Of a DNA stretch of 12,920 nt, positions 7,857 through 12,920 are shown one piece after another; within the stretch, counting starts at the first letter, position 1; every line of letters starts with the position of its first letter. The stretch comes from DASUFI01 sp036274635 (GTDB taxonomy: Bacteria > Planctomycetota > B15-G4). The notes below the pieces were generated by a model. It saw only the letters and a list, made by a program, of their open reading frames with translations. It was not told the DNA's origin and made no database searches. Location of the stretch: assembly GCA_036274635.1 (NCBI GenBank), contig DASUFI010000193.1, positions 1 to 12,920 of the forward strand, written 5' to 3'. Both the position numbers and the translations under genes were made by a program.

Positions 7857-7862
7857 TATAAG
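7857..7862 (+). promoter_or_regulatory. -10-like element just before the pgi ATG (possible leaderless start)
   Basis: TATAAG (5 of 6 to TATAAT) ends 6 bases before the pgi ATG at 7869, placing the likely transcription start at about the ATG itself. The only A/T-rich patch in this divergent gap lies here. TCGACG at 7831-7836 is a poor -35 candidate with a 20-base spacer. An alternative reading is that AAGG at 7860-7863 serves as a weak ribosome binding site. Confidence 0.45.
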
Positions 7863-7868
7863 GCTGGC

Positions 7869-9257
7869 ATGGCGCTCCGGCTCGACGTGACCTGCCTCGT
7901 CCGCGGCGGGCCGCAAGGCGAGCTGGGCGTGGAGGCGGCCGACCTCGAAGCCGCCGGGCGTCGCCACGGCGAGCGCCTGGCCGCGCTGTCCGCCGGCCGC
8001 CGCGCCGGCAAGCTGGGCTTCCTCGACCTGCCCGACGGCCGCGACTCGCTGGCCCAGGTAGAGGCCTACGCCGCCGCGCGCCGCGGGCGCTACGAGAGCG
8101 TCGTGGTGCTCGGCATCGGCGGCTCTGCGCTCGGGACGCTGGCGCTGCACGCCGCGCTCTCGCCCGCGCTGCACAACCTTCAGCGCAACGCGCACCACCG
8201 TCCGCACCTCTACGTGGTCGACAACGTCGACCCGACCCTCGTGGGCGCCGTCCTGCGTCTCGCGAACCCGGCCACCTCGGTCTTCAACGTCATCAGCAAG
8301 TCGGGCACCACGGCCGAGACCATGGCCCAGCTGCTGCTCTTCCTCGAGGCGCTCAAGACCGCGCTGGGCGAGGGCTGGCGCGAGCACGTGGTCGTGACCA
8401 CCGACGCGAAGTCTGGCGCGCTGCGGCCCTTCGCGGAGAAGAACGACCTGCCCTGCTTCACCATCCCGGACAACGTGGGCGGGCGCTTCTCGGTGCTCAC
8501 GCCCGTCGGCCTGCTGCCGGGCGCGCTCATGGGCTGGGACCTGCGCGAGCTGCTCGCCGGCGCGGCCGTCGGCCGCGAGCGCGGCCTCGAGAAGGACTTC
8601 CGCCGCAACCCCGCCGCGCTGCTGGCCGTCATGCACTGGCTGCTGGACACGCGCAGCCGCTGCAACGTGCACGTGCTCTTCCCCTACAGCCACCGCCTGC
8701 GCATGCTGGCCGACTGGCACACGCAGCTCGTGGCCGAGAGCCTCGGCAAGCACGGCCCGGGCGGCCGCGGCGTCGGGCCCACCCCGCACAAGGCGCTGGG
8801 CGCCACCGACCAGCACAGCCAGGTGCAGCTCTTCGCCCAGGGCCCGCCCGACAAGGTCTTCGACTTCCTCACGGTCGAGCACCACCCCGACGAGGTCACC
8901 ATCCCGGCCGCGCCGCCCGACCTCGGCGGCCTCGAGTACCTCGAGGGCAAGAACTTCGGTCAGCTCCTCGACGCCGAGTGCCGCGCCACCTTCCTGGCGC
9001 TGGTGGAGGCCGGCCGCCCCTGCTGCCTCACGACCTTCCCCGAGGTGGACGCGCGCCACGTGGGCGAGTGGCTCATGTGGCAGATGATCGCGACCGCGTA
9101 CAGCGGCCTGCTGTACGAAGTCGATGCCTTCGACCAGCCAGGCGTCGAGGCGGGCAAGGTGGCCACGTACGGGCTGATGGGGCGCAAGGGCTTCGAGAAG
9201 GAGGCCGAGCGGATCCGGGCGCGTCAGCTCAGCGATCCGAAGTGGGTCGTGGGGTGA
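7869..9257 (+). CDS. pgi: Glucose-6-phosphate isomerase
   Basis: A 462-residue cytosolic enzyme interconverting glucose 6-phosphate and fructose 6-phosphate in glycolysis and gluconeogenesis. Its length matches the shorter bacterial form rather than the ~550-residue enterobacterial and animal form. Visible motifs in order: GIGGSALG (82-89), the phosphate-binding SKSGTTAET (143-151), signature 1 DNVGGRFSVLTPVG (201-214, with Arg206), the catalytic-base region AESLGK with Glu290, DQHSQ with His316 (ring opening), and signature 2 ending FDQPGVEAGK with Lys430. All expected catalytic residues are present. The ATG at 7869 has only AAGG as a possible ribosome site and a -10-like TATAAG 6 bases before it. 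It is transcribed divergently from the FG-GAP gene, and its stop overlaps the start of the next gene by 4 bases. Confidence 0.97.
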   Translation: MALRLDVTCLVRGGPQGELGVEAADLEAAGRRHGERLAALSAGRRAGKLGFLDLPDGRDSLAQVEAYAAARRGRYESVVVLGIGGSALGTLALHAALSPALHNLQRNAHHRPHLYVVDNVDPTLVGAVLRLANPATSVFNVISKSGTTAETMAQLLLFLEALKTALGEGWREHVVVTTDAKSGALRPFAEKNDLPCFTIPDNVGGRFSVLTPVGLLPGALMGWDLRELLAGAAVGRERGLEKDFRRNPAALLAVMHWLLDTRSRCNVHVLFPYSHRLRMLADWHTQLVAESLGKHGPGGRGVGPTPHKALGATDQHSQVQLFAQGPPDKVFDFLTVEHHPDEVTIPAAPPDLGGLEYLEGKNFGQLLDAECRATFLALVEAGRPCCLTTFPEVDARHVGEWLMWQMIATAYSGLLYEVDAFDQPGVEAGKVATYGLMGRKGFEKEAERIRARQLSDPKWVVG

Positions 9258-10291
9258 GGACGGTCGCACGCCAGGGAAGTCCGCGCCGTCGGCAGTTCGC
9301 CTTGGGGATCGTCGCGTGGGTTGCCTGCCTCGCGCCGCTCGTCGAGGCGCAGAAGGCGTCCGCCTGCGAGCAGCTCCAGCAGCTCATCGCGTCGACCTAC
9401 GACTTCCGGCCCTCGCAGCTGACGGCCGAGCAGCTGACCGCCAAGGGCAAGCAGATGGACTCCGTCTGGCAACTGGTGCGCGACCATCGCAAGGAGCTGG
9501 TTCCCTGCCTGCGCAACGCGCTCAAGGCCCCGGGCGCCGACGTGATGTTCCAGTACGACTGCAGCGCGCTGCTCGTGGAGCTCGATCCGTCGCGCGCGAG
9601 CAAGGAGCTGCAGGTGCGCTGCCTCACCGACGTGGCGCTGGAGGATGTGGACAAGCACCGCTGGATCGCGACCCTGGCCCAGCTCGGCTTCGAGGGCCTG
9701 GACGTCTCGCAAGCCGCGGACGTGTGGCTGTCGGATCCGAAGGCGACCTACCTGATCCCCGAGCACGGGACGTTCGAGTCCAAGGGCGAGGAGGGCGCGC
9801 TGTTCCTGCTGGGGAGCATGGAGGAGGCGCAGGCGCTGGCGGCGCTGCGCAAGCTCATCGCACGCCCTGAGCATCCGGGGCGCGACGCCGCGGTTCACAT
9901 CCTCATGAACCTGGCCACACCCGAGGCGCTGCGGGCTCTGAAGGACGTGGACCCCGCGGGCCTCCCGGACGGCACGCGCAAGAGTCTGGAGGCGCTCCGC
10001 GGCTCGCCGGTCCTGGTGAAGCCGTCCGCCAGGCCGATCGCCTCGCGGGAGGCGATCCTGCTCACGCTCGACACGCTTTTCGAGGCGCCTCCTCCCGGCG
10101 CCCGGAACCTCCAGCTGCTGAAGGCCATGGTGCCCGAGGCCGTTGCCGTCCTGCAGCCGAAGGACCTGCCGCGCGTGCGCGAGGTGCGGCGCAAGGTGGC
10201 GACGTGGTCGAACATCCATGCCATCGACGGCTACAACCTGCTCACCAGCATCCTCATGGCGCGCACCTGGACGGCGGCGCTGGTGAAGTAG
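9254..10291 (+). CDS. Exported protein of unknown function, helical-repeat-like, coupled to pgi
   Basis: A 345-residue protein I do not recognise. The frame is open further upstream, but that part lies inside pgi. The GTG at 9254 (GTGA with the pgi stop) is chosen because it gives a signal peptide: basic residues up to 13, a hydrophobic stretch about 15-30, and likely cleavage after VEA (residue 32). RRRQFA at 11-16 resembles a twin-arginine motif (RRxF), so Tat export is possible. The mature part is mostly helical in character. Phrases such as DAAVHILMNLATPEALRAL (211-229) look like HEAT-type repeats, but no repeat is clear enough to count. Four cysteines (38, 85, 103, 123) lie in the first third of the mature chain, which would suit disulfides outside the cytoplasm. 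It is followed by a hairpin 21 bases after the stop. Confidence 0.8.
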   Translation: MRTVARQGSPRRRQFALGIVAWVACLAPLVEAQKASACEQLQQLIASTYDFRPSQLTAEQLTAKGKQMDSVWQLVRDHRKELVPCLRNALKAPGADVMFQYDCSALLVELDPSRASKELQVRCLTDVALEDVDKHRWIATLAQLGFEGLDVSQAADVWLSDPKATYLIPEHGTFESKGEEGALFLLGSMEEAQALAALRKLIARPEHPGRDAAVHILMNLATPEALRALKDVDPAGLPDGTRKSLEALRGSPVLVKPSARPIASREAILLTLDTLFEAPPPGARNLQLLKAMVPEAVAVLQPKDLPRVREVRRKVATWSNIHAIDGYNLLTSILMARTWTAALVK

Positions 10292-10312
10292 GCGGCCGCC
10301 GGGCGCTCCGCA

Positions 10313-10334
10313 GCCGAGCGTCAGCACGCTCGGC
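10313..10334 (+). terminator. Perfect 9-bp hairpin after the pgi operon
   Basis: GCCGAGCGT (10313-10321) pairs exactly with ACGCTCGGC (10326-10334) around the loop CAGC, 21 bases after the stop codon at 10291. Position and strength suit a terminator for pgi and its coupled gene, but there is no T-tract, so it could also work with Rho or only protect the 3' end. Confidence 0.45.
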
Positions 10335-10337
10335 GCC

Positions 10338-10521
10338 GAGGCTCAGGCGCTCCGCCTGGACTCCGCCCTCCTCGGCCAGACGCGCCACATCGGCCTCGCG
10401 CTGCCGCCCTCCTTCGGGCGCAGCGCGGCCGACCGCCGCTCCCCGGTCATCGTCGTCTTCGACGGCGAGTACGACCTCGCGCCCACGGCGGCCGCCTGCG
10501 ACGCGCTGGCCGGCAACGGAG
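10338..10521 (+). pseudogene. Remnant of an alpha/beta-hydrolase esterase (N-terminal part only)
   Basis: The frame starting at 10338 reads a recognisable fragment: LRLDSALLGQTRHIGLALPP, then PVIVVFDGEYDLAPT and ALAGNGA. This matches the start of putative esterases of the IroE/esterase-D type (PF00756), where a strand pattern of this kind leads into VIVVFDG. The catalytic serine, aspartate and histidine regions are all absent: the similarity stops at about 10521 and the frame becomes Arg-rich nonsense. No start codon lies nearby. It is therefore a truncated remnant. The match is from memory of the family and was not tested by a search. Confidence 0.6.
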
Positions 10522-10791
10522 CGCACCGCCGCGGGCACCGCCGACCTCTTCTCGCGCGACGGCCTCGAGGCCGTCGTCGACGTGCAGGGCAAGGCCCTGA
10601 CGCTCTTCGTCTACCACTTCTAGTCCCTGATGTGCAGCGACTACAGCTCGACTGTCGACGGCCGCACCCGGACGCACGCCACGCACCCGCAGCTCGTCAA
10701 CGGCCTGCCGCGCCTGCCGGAGGCCGACCGCTGGACGCACTACGACCACTGCCCGGTGTGGGTGGATCTGCCGATCGCGGCGCTGACGTAG
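10522..10791 (+). pseudogene. Remnant of an endonuclease/exonuclease/phosphatase (EEP) family gene, with stop codon and deletions
   Basis: In the frame of the TAG at 10621 the DNA reads TADLFSRDGLEAVVDVQGKA then LTLFVYHF, stop, SLM. Intact EEP proteins of this type have LTLFVNHFKSM, so the stop (TAG) sits where a Lys codon (AAG) is expected. The same frame continues with LVNGLPRLPEADRWTHY and DHCPVWVDL, ending at TAG 10789-10791. These correspond to the later RWTHY region and the final SDHCPV motif, which holds the catalytic Asp-His. The segments between (the GDFN-type motif and the DYLL region) are missing, which implies at least two deletions. The start is missing too: the fragment joins the esterase piece in another frame. 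This is a decayed gene and cannot make an active enzyme. Confidence 0.68.
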
Positions 10792-10861
10792 GGCTCAGTA
10801 GCCCGCGCGGGTGAGCAGGGACAGGCTGCCGCCACCGACGCTGCCATCCGAGTCGGACGCG

Positions 10862-11677
10862 TCACAGCGAAGCCAATCGCGCGAGCCGGCGCCACGCTGG
10901 CGTCGAGTCGCGCTGCAGCGTGCCGTCGTAACGCAGCAGGATGCGGCTCGACGCTTCGTCGACGCCGATCATGAAGGTCTGCGCCGGCGCGTCGGTTCGC
11001 GGCACCTTCACCGTCGCGACGGGCTGCCGATCGAGCGCGAAGCCGCAGACGGCAGTCTCGTCGCCAGTGCCCGGGCCGATCCACGACTCGCGCTCGACGT
11101 TGCGGGCCGGTGGATGCTCGTGCAGATCCCAAGGCAGGTCGACCCGAACGGGCAGAGGGTAGACGGTCGTGATGCCGACGATGCCGCGCCGTGGCCAGAT
11201 ATCGCCGCCGTCGCGGTGTTCGACATCGAGCGTCCCGTCACCGCGCACGTCGATGGACGTGTTGTTCCACCCGGGCTCCAGGGGGACGACCGAGCACACG
11301 TCGCGTGTCTGCAAGTCGAGCACCCTGGCCAGCACCTCGGCGGGTGCGCCCATCGGCACGTCCACGAACTGCTCGTCGCCGGGCAGCAGCAGCTCGGGAC
11401 GCGGCGTATGCCAATCCGCGTGCCGGATCTCGAAGAAGATCGGCACGGTGCCGTCATTGACCAGCTGGACGGAGCGCGAGCCGGCTCCCGCCGGCCAAGT
11501 CTGCTCCAGATCCTTGCGCAGCCAGCGATCGCGCTCGGGAAAGACTGTCTGCGCGACGAAAAAGCCGGTGGCCACGACCCACACGGTCAGCGCCAGCGCC
11601 CGCTTCCAGCGCGGGGCGTGGACGCGGGGCGGGAGCGGCTCCGGGATGCGGCCCACGGTCGAGGGCGAGCAGGGCAT
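10862..11677 (-). CDS. Membrane-anchored protein of unknown function
   Basis: A 271-residue protein with no family I recognise. A short Pro-rich N-terminus (1-24) leads into one hydrophobic segment (about 26-46), preceded by WKR and followed by FPERDRW. It therefore looks like a signal anchor with residues 47-271 outside the cytoplasm. The outer part has a beta-rich look, with several short strands separated by charged turns, and two cysteines (128, 211). The start is firm: GGAGG lies 6 bases before the ATG. It begins 30 bp after the aldolase stop on the same strand and is probably co-transcribed with it, but no functional tie is evident. It converges on the pseudogene region, with 70 bp between. 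Confidence 0.75.
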   Translation of the reverse strand: MPCSPSTVGRIPEPLPPRVHAPRWKRALALTVWVVATGFFVAQTVFPERDRWLRKDLEQTWPAGAGSRSVQLVNDGTVPIFFEIRHADWHTPRPELLLPGDEQFVDVPMGAPAEVLARVLDLQTRDVCSVVPLEPGWNNTSIDVRGDGTLDVEHRDGGDIWPRRGIVGITTVYPLPVRVDLPWDLHEHPPARNVERESWIGPGTGDETAVCGFALDRQPVATVKVPRTDAPAQTFMIGVDEASSRILLRYDGTLQRDSTPAWRRLARLASL

Positions 11678-11683
11678 CGTCTT

Positions 11684-11688
11684 CCTCC
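11684..11688 (-). promoter_or_regulatory. Shine-Dalgarno of the membrane-anchored protein gene
   Basis: The coding strand reads GGAGG 6 bases before the ATG at 11677, inside the 30-bp gap after the aldolase stop. It supports this unrecognised frame as a real gene with its own translation start. Confidence 0.75.
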
Positions 11689-11707
11689 GGCCGGTTGCGC
11701 CGGCCCG

Positions 11708-12619
11708 CTATGTCCCCGGCTGCCTTCCCGGCATCACCATCGCCGGGTCCGGATACAGCGGCGACGCGCACACCTCGCGCGCGCCGCAGCCGTCGCAGAG
11801 GTTGTTCTTGGTGTAGATGCCGAGGCTCTTGCGCGTGTCGAGCAGGGCCTTGACGTCCGGCGGCGCCAGCGGGCGGATCACGCCGAGGGTCCGCGCGGCG
11901 TGCGTGATCTTGGCCGTGTGCTCGACCATCTCCATCTTCTTGTAGGCGTCGATGAGGTCGCTGCCGATGCACACGACGCCGTGGCGCTCCATGATGACGG
12001 CGTCACCCTTGGCCAGGAACTGCTGCAGCGACTCGGGCAGCGAGTAGGTGGAGGGCGTGGCGTAGGGCGCGGTGGGAATGGTGCCCATCGTCACGATGAT
12101 CTCGGGGATGGTGCATTCGGCGAGGCTGATGCCGGCGAGGCTGAAGGCCACGGCGTAGATGGGGTGGCCGTGCACCACGGCGCGGATGTCGGGGCGCACC
12201 TTGTAGGCGGCCACGTGCATCTTGGCCTCGGTCGTGACGCGGCGGCCGTCGAGCGAGCGGCCCTCGGGGTCGCACTCGATGACCTGGTCGGGCGTCATGT
12301 AGCCCTTGAGCACGCCCGAGGCGGTGATGAGGATGTTGCCGTTCGGAAGGCGCGCCGAGACGTTGCCGTCGTTCGCGACCACGAACTCGTGCTCGTACAT
12401 CATGCGCATCACGTCGCAGATCTGCTGCGCGAGCGCGGCCTTGTCGTGCGCCAGTGCGGCGGTCACGACGCCGTGACGCACGGGCCCGGGGTCGGGCGCG
12501 GTCCACGTGGCGCCCAGCGGCTTGCCTTCGAGCTCGGGATCGACGGCCGGCGTCCCGCAGGCGCCCGGAGGCGTCGCGCAGGGGTCCAGGATCGGCGTGG
12601 CGTGGTCGCGCTCTGTCAT
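11708..12619 (-). CDS. Class II aldolase/adducin family protein (fuculose-phosphate aldolase-like) with C-terminal cysteine motif
   Basis: A 303-residue zinc-dependent enzyme of the class that cleaves fuculose or rhamnulose 1-phosphate to dihydroxyacetone phosphate and lactaldehyde. The core shows phosphate-binding NDGNVSAR (83-90) and TASG (99-102), catalytic Glu131 in TEAKMH, and zinc ligands His150 and His152 (HGH) and His213 (ERHG). All are intact. It is about 90 residues longer than E. coli FucA (~215). There is an N-terminal extension of about 60 residues with Cys14 and Cys21, and a C-terminal extension holding CDGCGAREVC (Cys275, 278, 284), which could bind metal. The ATG at 12619 is chosen because upstream codons are Arg/Pro-rich and lack family features; no Shine-Dalgarno is visible. 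The exact substrate is not decided; a ribulose-phosphate epimerase or decarboxylase relative is possible. Confidence 0.88.
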   Translation of the reverse strand: MTERDHATPILDPCATPPGACGTPAVDPELEGKPLGATWTAPDPGPVRHGVVTAALAHDKAALAQQICDVMRMMYEHEFVVANDGNVSARLPNGNILITASGVLKGYMTPDQVIECDPEGRSLDGRRVTTEAKMHVAAYKVRPDIRAVVHGHPIYAVAFSLAGISLAECTIPEIIVTMGTIPTAPYATPSTYSLPESLQQFLAKGDAVIMERHGVVCIGSDLIDAYKKMEMVEHTAKITHAARTLGVIRPLAPPDVKALLDTRKSLGIYTKNNLCDGCGAREVCASPLYPDPAMVMPGRQPGT

Positions 12620-12739
12620 GGTGGGACCATGGTAGTCGACGGGTGGTGGCGGCGCAGGGGGCCGGCAACGAGCTGGAGAGGGAGATGTCGGCGGAGGACG
12701 TCGGCGGGCCTGGCCACCGGCGGTCAAGGTTTGCCGGGT
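12620..12739. other. Intergenic region upstream of the aldolase, nothing clear
   Basis: No gene with recognisable features is seen on either strand. The open frames crossing this stretch are Arg- and Pro-rich, as expected of chance frames in GC-rich DNA. TACCAT on the minus strand (12629-12634), 9 bases before the aldolase ATG, is a weak -10 candidate (4 of 6). Confidence 0.5.
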
Positions 12740-12778
12740 GCAGGCCTTCGCGGGGCCTTCGGCTCCGCGGAGGCCTGC
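12740..12778. repeat. Stem-loop 1 of the right-edge hairpin cluster
   Basis: Positions 12740-12753 pair with 12765-12778: 14 consecutive positions with one G-T wobble (T12748/G12770), around an 11-base loop containing CCTTCGG. Neither side has a T-tract. Function unknown. Confidence 0.7.
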
Positions 12779-12790
12779 GAACATCACGGA

Positions 12791-12825
12791 CCGCAAGTCG
12801 CGGCCCACAGGGCCGCGCCTTGCGG
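12791..12825. repeat. Stem-loop 2 of the right-edge hairpin cluster
   Basis: A 7-bp outer stem (12791-12797 with 12819-12825), one mismatch, then an 8-bp inner stem (CGCGGCCC with GGGCCGCG) close the 3-base loop ACA. On the plus strand it is followed by GTTTC, too short for a usual terminator tail. Confidence 0.7.
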
Positions 12826-12836
12826 GTTTCGTGTGT

Positions 12837-12864
12837 GCAGCGGCTCGCATGCGCTCGCCGCTGC
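12837..12864. repeat. Stem-loop 3 of the right-edge hairpin cluster
   Basis: GCAGCGGC (12837-12844) pairs with GCCGCTGC (12857-12864), an 8-bp stem; the loop contains the palindrome CGCATGCG. It is the weakest of the four. Confidence 0.55.
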
Positions 12865-12865
12865 G

Positions 12866-12917
12866 ACGCCAAGTCAGAGCAGCGTCCGCGTGCGCGGCCG
12901 CAGCTCTGACTTGGCGT
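12866..12917. repeat. Stem-loop 4: long near-perfect hairpin
   Basis: ACGCCAAGTCAGAGC (12866-12880) pairs exactly with GCTCTGACTTGGCGT (12903-12917). Pairing continues inward with two mismatches (A12881/A12902 and T12885/C12898) to the centre at 12890-12893, so 24 of 26 positions pair. The outer 15-bp arms have mixed composition, which makes chance an unlikely cause. There is no T-tract. It ends 3 bases before the window edge, so its relation to the next gene is unseen. Confidence 0.8.
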
Positions 12918-12920
12918 TCC

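Noticed and set aside
7752..9269. N-terminal extension of the FG-GAP frame by 506 codons
   Set aside because: It is the antisense of pgi. A signal peptide and AGGAGG at 7758-7763 place the true start at 7751.
12454..12909. Plus-strand open frame across the right-edge hairpins
   Set aside because: It is Arg-rich, shows no family or signal, starts inside the aldolase on the opposite strand, and runs through the stem-loops. It is unlikely to be a gene, though the window edge limits certainty.
12866..12917. Integron attC site or insertion-sequence terminal repeats
   Set aside because: The arms lack the attC core bases (GTTRRRY type) and are separated by only 22 bases, too close to bound a transposon.

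Overview
This is a high-GC stretch (roughly 70% by eye, not computed) of a bacterial chromosome, most likely from a member of the Planctomycetota or a close relative. The best clue is the secreted FG-GAP protein at 5706-7751. Its N-terminal domain and its C-terminal end (a tail running up to ...LRGLTP) follow a style I know mainly from planctomycete secreted proteins. The metzincin-type lipoprotein (DUF5117/DUF4953 class) and the number of exported proteins of unknown role fit this. No rRNA, tRNA, CRISPR array, transposase or phage gene is visible, so most of the window looks like ordinary chromosome.

Layout. 1-177 (+) is the tail of a gene that starts outside the window. It converges on a leftward group on the minus strand: a large zinc metalloprotease lipoprotein (224-2962); a periplasmic solute-binding lipoprotein (3230-3982), translationally coupled by a GTGA overlap to an ALDH4-type 1-pyrroline-5-carboxylate dehydrogenase (3979-5610); and a secreted seven-repeat FG-GAP beta-propeller protein (5706-7751). 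A 117-bp divergent intergenic region separates these from a plus-strand pair: glucose-6-phosphate isomerase (7869-9257), again coupled by GTGA to an exported, probably helical-repeat protein of unknown function (9254-10291). After a hairpin, 10338-10791 holds two decayed gene fragments in different frames, an esterase piece joined to an endonuclease/exonuclease/phosphatase piece carrying a stop codon and deletions. At the right, on the minus strand, a class II (fuculose-phosphate type) aldolase (11708-12619) is followed after 30 bp by a membrane-anchored protein of unknown function (10862-11677). The last 180 bases hold four consecutive stem-loops, the last one very long.

How the genes work together. 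No single pathway joins the window. Two cytosolic central-metabolism enzymes (P5C dehydrogenase, phosphoglucose isomerase) each carry a translationally coupled exported protein, a repeated pattern worth comparing across genomes. The aldolase could act in fucose or rhamnose breakdown, but no kinase, isomerase or microcompartment shell gene is visible here. Starts fall into two classes. Three genes (metalloprotease, FG-GAP protein, membrane-anchored protein) have strong Shine-Dalgarno sequences. The P5C dehydrogenase and pgi lack a good one and have a -10-like hexamer 6-7 bases before the ATG, which suggests leaderless transcripts. I did not find a clearly new multi-gene system. The strongest unexplained signals are the stem-loop cluster at the right edge, the chimeric pseudogene, and the unknown exported proteins coupled to metabolic enzymes.
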